This document shows positions 41,762 through 49,960 of a stretch of DNA of 64,000 nucleotides, in pieces; position 1 is the first letter of the stretch; each line of letters opens with the position of its first letter. The DNA is from JAAYTY01 sp964569245 (lineage in GTDB: Bacteria > Fermentibacterota > Fermentibacteria > Fermentibacterales > Fermentibacteraceae). A model generated the notes under the pieces. It was given only the letters and a program-made list of their open reading frames with translations, made no database searches and was not told the DNA's origin. The position numbers were made by a program, and so were the translations under genes. The stretch lies in NCBI GenBank assembly GCA_964569245.1, contig CAZMTK010000001.1, positions 62,001 through 126,000 of the forward strand. The letters are read 5' to 3'.

Positions 41762-42991
41762 ATGGGGGCCCGGTTGAGAGCAGGAAGGCCTTTCCGGGAA
41801 CTGCTGGACCACACTCCGGGGATGTTCAGGCTGCTCGCTGCTGCGGCGCTCATGAGCGCCGCCGGAAATGTCTTCAGCTCGGTCATGCCCGATTTCCTCT
41901 GCAACGTACTCCGGGTCGGGGGTGACGTGAGGGGAGCCCTCGAGACGCCGCGCGAGCTGCCGGGATTCCTGCAGGTGCTGATGCTGTCGGCTCTCTCCGG
42001 GCTGGGGCGGGCCAGGTCGATGACCCTGTCGTTCTGGGCCGGCGCGGCGAGCTTCGCGGGGCTAGCGGCCGCGGGAGCCTCGTTCCCCTGGTTCGTCGCG
42101 ATGATGATCGTCTGGTCGGCCTCCATGCACCTCTTCGTGCCCCTTCGTGACGCCATGGCAATGGATCTGGCCGGAGAGTCCCGGAGGGGTGCGGTGCTGG
42201 GCAGCGTCGGCGCTTCGAGGTCGCTGGGGCTCATCCTGGGCACCGTCTCGGTATGGCTGGTGATGGATCTGGCACGGCTCGGCTACTCCGAGGTCTTCTG
42301 GTCTTCGGCCGCGCTCCTGGCAGGAGGCGCGCTCCTTTGCAGGGGGCTCGTGAGGCTGGAGCATTCCGATCCCGGCAGGGTCAGAACCAGGAAGTTCGTC
42401 GTGAGGAGGGAGTACAGGCTTTACTATGTCCTGGCGGTCCTCTTCGGGGCGAGGAAGCAGATATTCCTCACTTTCGCTCCCTGGCTGCTCGTGAGCGCCT
42501 ACGGCCAGCGCGCACCGGAGCTTGCGCTGGCGATGGGTGTCTCCGCAGGCGCCGGCCTCTTCTCCAAGCCTCTGTTCGGCAACCTGATCGACAAGTTCGG
42601 CGAGCGCACGGTGCTGACGTGGGAGTCGCTGCTGGTCTTCCTCATGTGCGTCTCCTACGCGGCCGCCCCCTCCGTGCTGGAGCCGGTGGCCGCGGTCTTC
42701 ACCCTCTACGGGCTCTATGTGCTGGACGAGCTGCTGTTCTCGCTGGCGATGGCTCGAACGACCTACCTCTCGAGGATCCTTCTCGCGAGGGAGGACATGG
42801 TGCCCACTCTCGGTCTGGGCGGCACGATCGACCACGCGGTGTCCATGACCGTTCCGGCAGGTGCGGGCATTCTCTGGGTGACCGTCGGGACCTGGTCGGT
42901 TTTCGTTCTGGCGTCGGTGGTGGCGCTGGTCAACCTGTTCTTCGTCAGGAGGATGCCACGCCACATGGAGCGCTCGACGACAGGCGGATGA
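41762..42991 (+). CDS. MFS transporter
   Basis: The 409-residue protein is highly hydrophobic with about 10-12 predicted spans. The spans include residues ~22-45, 80-105, 108-125 and 150-172, plus a second cluster from ~215 on. Between the halves is a basic loop (RVRTRKFVVRREYRLYY). Motif-A-like residues appear as GNLIDKFGERTVLTW in the second half. The substrate cannot be read from sequence. It stands alone between divergent and convergent genes. Confidence 0.78.
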   Translation: MGARLRAGRPFRELLDHTPGMFRLLAAAALMSAAGNVFSSVMPDFLCNVLRVGGDVRGALETPRELPGFLQVLMLSALSGLGRARSMTLSFWAGAASFAGLAAAGASFPWFVAMMIVWSASMHLFVPLRDAMAMDLAGESRRGAVLGSVGASRSLGLILGTVSVWLVMDLARLGYSEVFWSSAALLAGGALLCRGLVRLEHSDPGRVRTRKFVVRREYRLYYVLAVLFGARKQIFLTFAPWLLVSAYGQRAPELALAMGVSAGAGLFSKPLFGNLIDKFGERTVLTWESLLVFLMCVSYAAAPSVLEPVAAVFTLYGLYVLDELLFSLAMARTTYLSRILLAREDMVPTLGLGGTIDHAVSMTVPAGAGILWVTVGTWSVFVLASVVALVNLFFVRRMPRHMERSTTGG

Positions 42992-43179
42992 GGAGGGTGC
43001 CAGTCACGGGAATCATGGCTCGGAGGCACGACCTCCTCGTCTGGCTGTCCTGTGGCGATGCGGCAGGCGAAGCGGAGCGGCATGCCCCGCGGACTCGATT
43101 CTTCCGCAGGACAGGTCCGGACGGCCATCCCGACGTTCGCCTGAGCCGTACGTCCAGCAGGCGGAATGCCGACGATAAA

Positions 43180-43203
43180 GGGCCCCCGGTCTCCCGGGGG
43201 CCC
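43180..43203 (-). terminator. GC hairpin after repeat lipoprotein gene A
   Basis: A perfect 10-bp stem (GGGCCCCCGG with its complement) and a 4-base loop lie ~27 bp past the stop of the minus-strand gene ending at 43230. On the minus strand it is followed by TTTAT. The rest of the 238-bp gap back to 42991 holds no convincing gene. Confidence 0.6.
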
Positions 43204-43229
43204 GAGCGGTTCTCCGAGCCTGCGAACCC

Positions 43230-44156
43230 TCAGTCCATGTCGGAGAGGGTGACCTCCCAGTCGTAGCCCTCGGCGCCGACCTCTACGCCCCAGAGAGTGT
43301 AGGTGTCGCCGTCCACGTCCTCGACCATGATGTCGTAGGTGCCGGGGTCGACCCAGACCGTGAGCGTGCTCCCGGGCTCGAGGATCTCGGAGCCTAGGCG
43401 GTCGTCGCCCCCCGGGCTGTCGGAGGGATCGACATATGCGTACCAGATGTCATAGCTGCCGAGACCGTTGGTGATGTTCACGGGGGCGGTGCCGGTGCCC
43501 ACGCTGAGGCTCCCTGCCGTCTCGGTGCGGGGGGTGTCGATGTCCTCTTCCTTGACCCGGATGGTAGCGCCGGCTGACTCGGTGATCTCCACGTTCTCGT
43601 ATGTGAAGGTGTAGCCGTAGTCGTCGACAGCCTGTACGTCGTAGGTCCCGGGCTCGAGCCAGACCGTGAGGGTCTCGTCGGTCCAGATCGAGAAGATCCC
43701 TGCGTCGGCGAGAACGTCATCGCCCCACTCGCCCGAGCTGGAGGGGCTGACGTAGAGGTAGTAGATCTCGTAGTCTTCCAGCGCGTTCTCGATCACCAGG
43801 GGAATGTGGCCGTCCCCTGTGTTGTTGCGGCCGGAATCCCAGTCGTCATAGGTCACGCGGATCGTGTCGCCCCCGGCGGGGATCGTCACACCGTCGAATA
43901 TGTAGCTGTCATCGAACTCGTCGATGACGAGGATGTTGTAGGTGCCCGGCACGAACCTGAAGACGGAGGCCTCTCCCGGAGCCAGGTCGGTGAGCTGGAG
44001 GTCCTCGCCCCGGCTGACCTGCCCGGCCGGGTAGATGTAGATGTCAACCAGGTCGTAATCGCCCGTATCGTTCAAGACGGTGACGGGGACCGCCTTGTCG
44101 CAGCCGACGACCGCCAGGATCACCGCGGCGGTGGCGAGAAATGCGAGCTTCCTCAT
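43230..44156 (-). CDS. Three-repeat beta-rich lipoprotein (paralogue A)
   Basis: The 308-residue lipoprotein (lipobox AVVGCD, Cys ~19) consists of three ~85-90-residue beta units at about 24-107, 117-205 and 224-308. Each unit contains YD-x-YY-Y-V-style strands, a Gly/Asp-rich turn (GGDDRLG, WGDDVL), then V-W-x-x-PGTYDI-V-x-D and an ITV-type last strand. This resembles surface or periplasmic carboxypeptidase-regulatory/transthyretin-like folds, but I cannot assign it. Unit 3 is nearly the same as the C-terminus of the adjacent paralogue. GGAGGGG precedes the ATG at 44156. The acidic composition suggests calcium binding (inference). Confidence 0.78.
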   Translation of the reverse strand: MRKLAFLATAAVILAVVGCDKAVPVTVLNDTGDYDLVDIYIYPAGQVSRGEDLQLTDLAPGEASVFRFVPGTYNILVIDEFDDSYIFDGVTIPAGGDTIRVTYDDWDSGRNNTGDGHIPLVIENALEDYEIYYLYVSPSSSGEWGDDVLADAGIFSIWTDETLTVWLEPGTYDVQAVDDYGYTFTYENVEITESAGATIRVKEEDIDTPRTETAGSLSVGTGTAPVNITNGLGSYDIWYAYVDPSDSPGGDDRLGSEILEPGSTLTVWVDPGTYDIMVEDVDGDTYTLWGVEVGAEGYDWEVTLSDMD

Positions 44157-44171
44157 TTGCCCCTCCGGAAT

Positions 44172-44186
44172 GGTTGCACTGCAACC
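44172..44186. promoter_or_regulatory. Perfect 15-bp palindrome upstream of lipoprotein A
   Basis: GGTTGCACTGCAACC is a perfect inverted repeat (7-bp arms around one base), located 16 bp upstream of the ATG at 44156, just before the ribosome-binding site. It could be a repressor operator or a small 5' UTR hairpin. No partner regulator is evident. Confidence 0.35.
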
Positions 44187-44278
44187 GTTTGTGTTCAGGA
44201 AACCACACCCGCTCCCAGGATGTTGGAAGCGATTATCGTCAAGACGCGGTCGAAAGTCCATAGCCCGGGCATGATTCA

Positions 44279-44304
44279 CGGGGCTCCCCGGTCGGGGAGC
44301 CCCG
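44279..44304 (-). terminator. GC hairpin after repeat lipoprotein gene B
   Basis: An 11-bp perfect stem (CGGGGCTCCCC with its complement) with a GGTC loop lies 15 bp past the stop of the minus-strand gene at 44319. No T-run follows. It mirrors the hairpin after paralogue A and separates the two genes, which therefore are probably transcribed separately. Confidence 0.55.
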
Positions 44305-44318
44305 GAGATCGCAAGGGG

Positions 44319-45101
44319 TCAGTCCATGTCCGACAGGGTGACCTCCCAGTCGTAACCGGCGGCGCCGACCGTCACCCCGCTTCTGGTGTACGTGTCGCCG
44401 TCCTCGTCCTCGACCATGATGTCGTAGGTTCCGGGATCCACCCAGACGGTGAGAACGCCGCCGGGGGACAGGATGCTCGAGCCCAGCCTGTCCTCGCCCC
44501 AGTCCGACTGCGAAGACGCGCTTACATAGGCGTACCAGACGTCCCAGCTCCCGAGGCCGTTGGTGATTCTCACAGGTGCGGAGCCCGTGCCGGCGGAGAC
44601 GTCCATGCCAGCCGCACCTGCGTCCACGTTGTATGCCAGGAGGTCGTCAACGGTGATGCCGGACCCAGCCATCCCCTCGTTCAGAGCGTCCGTAATCAGG
44701 TCCTCGAAGTCGAGCTTCCAGGCACCCTCCTCCAGGACGAACTCGAGCGTCTCGTCGCCGTCCTCGGTCTGCGTGACGACCGATGCCGAAGAACCCGATA
44801 CTCTTATGGACCTGATGTCTCTGGAGAGGCCGGTCATGTCGACCCCTTCGAGCATCGTAGCCAGCAGCTCCCGCCCGTCGTCTCCCATTGGAGTGCCGTA
44901 GTAGGCGAGTGCCGCAGCCAGGTCGTCGAGAAGCGAGCGCGTGTTGGAGCTGAAGCAGTCGTAGGTCCTGCCGTAGTCTCCGCTCTCCAGGGCGTCGACC
45001 ACTTCCAGATAGGCCGATCTGACGGCCTTCTGCTCGGCGCTGTAGCCGCAGGCAGAGAGAGCGATCAGAGCCAGGGCCGCCAGGGTCAGCAGTCTAGACA
45101 T
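44319..45101 (-). CDS. Lipoprotein with NTF2-like domain and shared beta cassette (paralogue B)
   Basis: The 260-residue lipoprotein (lipobox LSACGY, Cys ~14) has two parts. Residues ~20-125 look like a DUF4878/NTF2-like cone fold (VRSAYLEVVDALESGDYGRTYDCF, ending LEFVLEEGAWKLDFEDL). Residues ~165-260 are the same beta cassette that ends paralogue A, including ITNGLGS, WYAYV, VWVDPGTYDIMVED and a matching GYDWEVTLSDMD end. The cassette is therefore mobile between different N-termini. A strong GGAGGAGGGAAG precedes the ATG at 45101. Confidence 0.8.
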   Translation of the reverse strand: MSRLLTLAALALIALSACGYSAEQKAVRSAYLEVVDALESGDYGRTYDCFSSNTRSLLDDLAAALAYYGTPMGDDGRELLATMLEGVDMTGLSRDIRSIRVSGSSASVVTQTEDGDETLEFVLEEGAWKLDFEDLITDALNEGMAGSGITVDDLLAYNVDAGAAGMDVSAGTGSAPVRITNGLGSWDVWYAYVSASSQSDWGEDRLGSSILSPGGVLTVWVDPGTYDIMVEDEDGDTYTRSGVTVGAAGYDWEVTLSDMD

Positions 45102-45151
45102 GTGTACTTCCCTCCTCCTCCCGTCAATGTGCGCGAACATCCGGCGGTCGA

Positions 45152-45180
45152 AGCCTAGCCACCCGCACCGCGGCCGTCAA
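45152..45180 (-). promoter_or_regulatory. Predicted promoter for lipoprotein B
   Basis: On the minus strand TTGACG (45180-45175) is separated by exactly 17 bp from TAGGCT (45157-45152), ~50 bp upstream of the ATG at 45101. The -35 is near consensus; the -10 keeps only the outer TA...T. Confidence 0.45.
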
Positions 45181-45196
45181 CGCCGCAGCCGGAGTG

Positions 45197-45225
45197 CTGA
45201 CCCCGCGTCCAGCATGCCTTATCTT
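45197..45225 (+). promoter_or_regulatory. Predicted promoter for the GGDEF gene
   Basis: CTGACC (45197-45202), a 17-bp spacer and TATCTT (45220-45225) lie ~50 bp upstream of the ATG at 45276, back to back with the promoter of the divergent lipoprotein gene. The match is moderate. Confidence 0.4.
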
Positions 45226-45275
45226 CCGCTTTGCCGAGTATCCGGGTGTACTCCGGGTTTCACAGGCGAGAGGGA

Positions 45276-46253
45276 ATGGAGAAGGAACACAGAGGCGAGG
45301 TCAGGCTGCCGTACGACGGCGAGCTCGACAAGGTGACGTCGCTGCCCCCGAGGAGCGTGCTGGACAGGCATCTGCCGGTGCTGCTGGCAGAGATGGGGGC
45401 GAGGCACCTCCCGCTCTGCGCCGTGATGATAGACATCGACCACTTCAAGAGGTTCAACGACTCCTGGGGCCACAGCGTGGGAGACAGGGTGCTGGGGCAC
45501 GTGGCAGGCCTCATCAGGAGCTCGGTCTTCTCGAGGGGCGAGGCCTACAGGTACGGAGGCGAGGAGATCACCGTTCTCTTGTTCAACACGAGCTCGTCCG
45601 AGGGGCTCGCGATGGCCTGGCGGCTGGTCTCCGCGGTCTCCGGATCGCCCCTCCTCCTCGAGCCCCGCGATCCCTCCGTGGCCCGAGCTGCCGCAGGCGG
45701 GAGCGGGGAGCCGGTCCGGCTGGGCGTCACGATCTCCGCCGGCGTCTGCAGCACCGGCAGGGACGTCAAGGGCGCGGAGCTCATCGTGATGGCCGACCAT
45801 GCGCTGCTGAAGGCCAAGACCAGCGGACGGAACAGGGCCGAGGAGTACACTCCGGAGCTCGGCCTCCTCGTAAGGAGGCAGGTCATCGACGTTCGCTACC
45901 CGGGCAACATCGACCTCAGGGAGAACAGCTCGATCATAGTGAAAGCCTGGTTCCCGCTGAGGAAGATGGACATCACGAGCATCGAGGCCAGGGATCTGAT
46001 AATCGAGGACTCGGGAACGAGGGAGATGGTGACCATGCCGGCCCAGGGGGGAGCCATACTCGGCGAGATCCCCGGCAGAGTCGTCAGCGTCGAGAGGCGC
46101 CAGGACAGGACGTTCACGTTCCTGGAGCTCGAGATAAAGAGCGACGTGCTGGAAGTGATGATAAGAGACGCAGAGGAGCACCAGAGGCGAATCGACAGGC
46201 TGCTCGCCGGGGAGCCCGCTTCGCCGGAGGACGGGCATGGAGATGCCGGATAG
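45276..46253 (+). CDS. Diguanylate cyclase with unassigned C-terminal domain
   Basis: The 325-residue soluble protein has a GGDEF domain at about 20-190. MIDIDHFKRFNDSWGH and RYGGEEI (active-type GGEEI) are present with ISAGV and ADHALLKAKTSGRNR, so it should make c-di-GMP. No RxxD inhibitory site is seen five residues before the active site. The C-terminal ~120 residues (VRYPGNIDLREN, KAWFPLRKMDI, GGAILGEIPGRVVSV) form a beta-rich domain I cannot place; PilZ-like is a weak possibility. There is no membrane segment. The ATG at 45276 has GAGAGGG just ahead. Confidence 0.85.
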   Translation: MEKEHRGEVRLPYDGELDKVTSLPPRSVLDRHLPVLLAEMGARHLPLCAVMIDIDHFKRFNDSWGHSVGDRVLGHVAGLIRSSVFSRGEAYRYGGEEITVLLFNTSSSEGLAMAWRLVSAVSGSPLLLEPRDPSVARAAAGGSGEPVRLGVTISAGVCSTGRDVKGAELIVMADHALLKAKTSGRNRAEEYTPELGLLVRRQVIDVRYPGNIDLRENSSIIVKAWFPLRKMDITSIEARDLIIEDSGTREMVTMPAQGGAILGEIPGRVVSVERRQDRTFTFLELEIKSDVLEVMIRDAEEHQRRIDRLLAGEPASPEDGHGDAG

Positions 46254-46339
46254 GTCGGGGGCGGATCTCTCTTGAGCACGGAGGGCGTCCGCCCGGAATG
46301 CCGGGCACGCAGAGATTCGCAGCGAACTGGAGCCCGCTA

Positions 46340-47803
46340 GTGTCCTGTCTTCGCGTCCGACGCCTGTGGACCGGCCTGCGCGAACAGGTGCTCGACGGCT
46401 GCTTGGTCCGCTTCGGGCGGGGCCGTGTCGAGTCCCTGGAACCCTCCGACGGCCCCTGGGACTTCGATTTCGCGATGCCCTCCTTCGTGGATGCGCACTG
46501 CCACCTGCTCTGGCTCGGATTCGAGACGGTCTTCGCTGATCTCTCGTGGACTCGTTCGAAGGATGATCTGCTCGACTGGCTCTCCTGCAGCCATTCGCCG
46601 CCCGACGGAGAGTTCCTGAGGGGGGAGAAGTGGGACGACTCGGCATGGTCCCCGGAGGATCTACCGACCCTGGAGGAGATGGACGCCGCCTTCGGGGGCG
46701 GGCCGGTCTTCCTGCGCCGGGTGTGCGGCCACGCAGCGCTCGTGAACAGCGCCGCGCTCTCGCTGATCGGAGGCGCGGGCCTAGATCCGGGAGGGCCGGG
46801 CCCCTTGCTCGTCGAGAGGCCGGTGCTGGCCTTCGACTCCGCCTTCCCGCCAGGCCCGGAGACTCTGCGCTCGGCGCTCTCGGCCGCCGTCGGAAGAGCC
46901 CTCGAATGCGGAGTGACAGCGGTTTCGACAATGGAGCCCGGCAGGCACCTGGAGACATACTGCTCGGCAGGCACCGGGCTCCTGCGGACAGCGATCAGCG
47001 TCTTCAGAGAGGATCTGGAGGAACGGATCGCCCTGGCCAAGGAAGCCGGCGTCAGCGGAATGAAGATATTCCTCGACGGCGCGATCGGAGCGCGCACAGC
47101 CGCGATGGACGAGCCTTTCGACGACGGCTCTGCACCCCTCGAAGCGGCAGGGGAGGGCGAGCTCGCCGACCTGCTCTCGGGCTGCTGGAGGGCGGGGCTC
47201 GTTCCGGCGGTCCACGCGATAGGAGGCAGGGCTCTCCGCCTGCTTGACAGAGCCGGGACGGCCGCGCTGGACGGAGCCCCTCGGAGGGAGGGAGCCAGGA
47301 TAAGGGTGGAGCACGCCGAGGAGCTTCTTGCGGCCTGGCCCGGAGGCTGGGACAGGGGTGTCCACCTCTTCTCGATGCAGCCCAACTTCGTCGCGAGATG
47401 GCAGCAGGCGGGAGGCATGTACGAGAGCAGGCTCGGCCAGGCGAGGGCGAGAAGGCTCAATCCCTTCGGTCCTGTCCGCAGGGCCGGATTCCATCTGGGC
47501 TTCGGCAGCGACGGGATGCCCTTCGGGCCCCTTTACGGGCTCCCGGGAGCCGTCAGGCACCCCGATCCCGGGCTCGGGCTCACGATGAGCGAGGCCTTGG
47601 AGGCCTATACCCTCGGCGCCGCCCGCATCTCCGGCTTCCACGACCTGGCGGCCCCGCTGGGTCCCGGAAGACCCGCAGACATGGCACTGCTCTCGGCAAG
47701 TCCCCTGGAGGCTCCGCTGAACGAGGTGGCCGTGGAGGGCGTCATGGCTTCCGGCGAGCTGATGCGGGTGAACTGCGACCGGTGCGGAGGTGCAAAGCCG
47801 TGA
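46340..47803 (+). CDS. Amidohydrolase (YtcJ-like metal-dependent hydrolase)
   Basis: The ~487-residue protein has the amidohydrolase fold: an N-terminal beta segment (LDGCLVRFGRGRVESLEP), the first metal motif SFVDAHCHLL, then GMKIFLDGAIGARTAAM, HAIGGRALRLLDRAG, RVEHAEELL and FGSDGMPFGP. The pattern is of the YtcJ/amidohydrolase-3 subgroup, whose substrates are mostly unknown amides or cyclic compounds. The chosen GTG has GGAG seven bases upstream and starts the domain cleanly; an ATG at 46298 is the alternative. nadC follows with GTGA overlap. Confidence 0.85.
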   Translation: MSCLRVRRLWTGLREQVLDGCLVRFGRGRVESLEPSDGPWDFDFAMPSFVDAHCHLLWLGFETVFADLSWTRSKDDLLDWLSCSHSPPDGEFLRGEKWDDSAWSPEDLPTLEEMDAAFGGGPVFLRRVCGHAALVNSAALSLIGGAGLDPGGPGPLLVERPVLAFDSAFPPGPETLRSALSAAVGRALECGVTAVSTMEPGRHLETYCSAGTGLLRTAISVFREDLEERIALAKEAGVSGMKIFLDGAIGARTAAMDEPFDDGSAPLEAAGEGELADLLSGCWRAGLVPAVHAIGGRALRLLDRAGTAALDGAPRREGARIRVEHAEELLAAWPGGWDRGVHLFSMQPNFVARWQQAGGMYESRLGQARARRLNPFGPVRRAGFHLGFGSDGMPFGPLYGLPGAVRHPDPGLGLTMSEALEAYTLGAARISGFHDLAAPLGPGRPADMALLSASPLEAPLNEVAVEGVMASGELMRVNCDRCGGAKP

Positions 47804-48651
47804 CGGACTGGAGAGATCTCGACGGTGTCCTGGAAAGATGCGTCTCGGACGGCCTGGAGGAGGATGCCGCCCTCCACGACGCGGCTACGGGAGCGCTTGG
47901 CGCGCTCTCCTGCTCGCCGGCCGTCGCCTCCGTAGTCGCCCGGGAGGATCTGGTCCTCTGCGGATGGCGGGCCGTCGAGTCGGTGTACCTTCGCTTCCCC
48001 GGCGTCTCGGTCGAGAGGATGGCGCAGGATGGATCCCGCATGAGTCCCGGGGAACGGGCGGGAAGGGTCGCCGGACCTCTGGGAGCGCTGCTCAGGGGCG
48101 AGCGGCTGGCCCTCAACCTGCTGTGCAGGCTCAGCGGCGTCGCCACGCAGACCCGACGCTTCGTCGAGGCGGTTGCGGGGACTGGGGTCGAGGTTCTCGA
48201 CACCAGGAAGACAACCCCCGGGATGAGGGTTCTCGAGCGGTACGCCGTCCGATGCGGCGGAGGCGCCAATCACAGGTTCGACCTCGCCTCGATGGCTATG
48301 TTCAAGGACAACCACGTCGCCGCGGCGGGCGGGCCCGCTGCTCTGGCTGAGGCCGTGCGCAGGGCCAGGGAGTCCGGCGTACCGGTTGAGATCGAAGTGG
48401 ACTCGCTCGACCAGATGGAAGCCGTCCTCGGTCTCCATCCGGACAGGGTCCTCCTCGACAACATGCCTCCGGAGACGGTCGCCGAGGCGGTGCGGAGGGT
48501 TGCAGGCAGATGCTACGTCGAGGCCAGCGGCGGAATCACCGTGGAGAACGCCGGGCTCTATGCCGGAGCAGGCGTGAACGGCGTCTCGATAGGCGCCCTG
48601 ACCCACTCCGCACCCGCCGCCGATCTCGCGATGGACTGGGAGGCTCCATGA
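47800..48651 (+). CDS. nadC: Quinolinate phosphoribosyltransferase
   Basis: NadC converts quinolinate and PRPP to nicotinate mononucleotide. The 283-residue protein carries ALNLLCRLSGVATQTRRF, the signature LDTRKTTPGMR (~130), FDLASMAMFKDNH, IEVEVDSLDQ-type residues (VPVEIEVDSLDQ), LDNMPPE and EASGGIT. GTG and ATGA overlaps join it to the amidohydrolase and coaX. nadA/nadB are not in the window. Confidence 0.95.
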   Translation: MTDWRDLDGVLERCVSDGLEEDAALHDAATGALGALSCSPAVASVVAREDLVLCGWRAVESVYLRFPGVSVERMAQDGSRMSPGERAGRVAGPLGALLRGERLALNLLCRLSGVATQTRRFVEAVAGTGVEVLDTRKTTPGMRVLERYAVRCGGGANHRFDLASMAMFKDNHVAAAGGPAALAEAVRRARESGVPVEIEVDSLDQMEAVLGLHPDRVLLDNMPPETVAEAVRRVAGRCYVEASGGITVENAGLYAGAGVNGVSIGALTHSAPAADLAMDWEAP

Positions 48652-49406
48652 AAAGGCTGGTTCTCGACATCGGCAACACGAAGACCGCCGTCGGCTGGTA
48701 CGACGACCGGACGCTGGTCAGGAGCTGGAGGCTCAGGACCAGGCACTGGACCTCCGACGACCTCGGAGCCGCCCTCCACGTCCTGCTCTCGAGCTCCGGC
48801 CTCTCCGGTCCAGCCTCGGTGGGCTTCGCCTGCGTGGTTCCCAGGCTCAGGCACGTCGTTTCCCTTGCGAGCGCCGAATGGCTCTCGGCCGAGCCTCTCG
48901 AGGTCACACCCTCGACCGCGGGGCTGGTCATCGAGTATCCATCTCCTCTGGAGCTCGGCGCCGACAGGATATCGAACGCCGTGGCCGCGGTCTCGATGGG
49001 GTGCTCTCCGGCGATAGTGGCGGATTTCGGGACCGCGACAACGTTCGACGTGATAGACTCGAGAGGCGCCTACCTGGGCGGAGCGATAGCCCCGGGTGTC
49101 GGAACAGCCGCTGCGGAGCTGTTCCGCAAGGCCGAGAAGCTCAGCCCCGTGGACCTGGACCTGCCTGAGCGCGCACTGGGCAGGTCGACCTCGGAGGCGG
49201 TGAAGTCCGGAGTGCTGCTGGGTGCCGCCGGAGCCGCCGACAGGATGGCCGAGCTGCTGTCCGAGAATCTCGGTGGGAGCCCGGCGCTGCTCGCGACGGG
49301 AGGATGGGCGCCCGGGCTGGCGCCGCTGTGCCGGTCCGGATTCAGGGTGATCCCGAGCCTGACGCTCGACGGGATCGCGGAAGTATGCCGGAGGAACGGA
49401 AAGTGA
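48648..49406 (+). CDS. coaX: Type III pantothenate kinase
   Basis: CoaX phosphorylates pantothenate, the first CoA step. The 252-residue ASKHA-fold enzyme has the phosphate loop LVLDIGNTKTAVG at the start, a VVPRLRH segment, GADRISNAVAA, the DFGTATTFDVI motif and GGAIAPGVGTAAAELF. GGGAGG precedes the ATG, which overlaps nadC (ATGA). Confidence 0.95.
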   Translation: MKRLVLDIGNTKTAVGWYDDRTLVRSWRLRTRHWTSDDLGAALHVLLSSSGLSGPASVGFACVVPRLRHVVSLASAEWLSAEPLEVTPSTAGLVIEYPSPLELGADRISNAVAAVSMGCSPAIVADFGTATTFDVIDSRGAYLGGAIAPGVGTAAAELFRKAEKLSPVDLDLPERALGRSTSEAVKSGVLLGAAGAADRMAELLSENLGGSPALLATGGWAPGLAPLCRSGFRVIPSLTLDGIAEVCRRNGK

Positions 49407-49960
49407 GCTCGAAAGGCAGAATAGTGCTCGGTATAACATCCAGCGCCGCTGCGTACAAGGGTGTCGCCCTGGCCTCCCTGATAAGGAAGGCGGGCTACGA
49501 CGTGGACGGTGTCCTCACACCCGGAGCATGCCGCCTGGTGACGCCGCTCCAGCTCGCCTGCGTGACCGGCAGACCGGTCCGCACGCTCCAGTTCGAGGAG
49601 CAGCCCGGCGACCCCATTCCGCACATCACCCTCTCGGAAGGAGCTGCCGCGCTCGTCGTCGCGCCCGCCACCGCGAACTTCCTCGGCAAGCTCGCCGCCG
49701 GGATCGCCGACGATCTCCTTTCCACGACGGCACTCGCCTGCGAGTGCAGGGTCCTCGTCGCCCCATCCATGAACACGCGGATGTGGGAGCACCCAGCGGT
49801 GAGGGAGAACGTCTCGAGGCTCTGCGAGCGGGGCGTGGTATTTGCCGGCCCCGTTCACGGTCTGCTGGCTTGCGGCTCATCCGGAGCGGGGCGGATGATG
49901 GAGCCTGCCGACATACTGGACATCCTGCTGGCGATGCTGGGAGGGGAGACCGTGCGGTGA
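49403..49960 (+). CDS. coaC: Phosphopantothenoylcysteine decarboxylase (stand-alone CoaC)
   Basis: The 185-residue flavoprotein matches only the N-terminal half of CoaBC: VLGITSSAAAYKGVALASL, VVAPATANFLGKLAAGIADDLL, the substrate motif APSMNTRMWEHPAV and GLLACGSSGAGRM. It would bind FMN and decarboxylate PPC to 4'-phosphopantetheine. The CoaB synthetase half is absent; the next gene is mtnA. The GTG overlapping the coaX stop has GGAGG eight bases ahead; an ATG at 49385 is the alternative. Confidence 0.88.
   Translation: MSSKGRIVLGITSSAAAYKGVALASLIRKAGYDVDGVLTPGACRLVTPLQLACVTGRPVRTLQFEEQPGDPIPHITLSEGAAALVVAPATANFLGKLAAGIADDLLSTTALACECRVLVAPSMNTRMWEHPAVRENVSRLCERGVVFAGPVHGLLACGSSGAGRMMEPADILDILLAMLGGETVR

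Noticed and set aside
42988..43266. 92-codon plus-strand frame after the MFS gene with ATGA overlap
   Set aside because: It runs through the hairpin at 43180 and into the antisense of the lipoprotein gene; composition is Arg/Pro/Ser-rich and no domain is seen.
45194..46297. Upstream extension of the amidohydrolase frame through the GGDEF gene
   Set aside because: The extension is out of frame with the clear GGDEF protein and reads as Arg/Gly-rich noise; the hydrolase domain starts near 46340.
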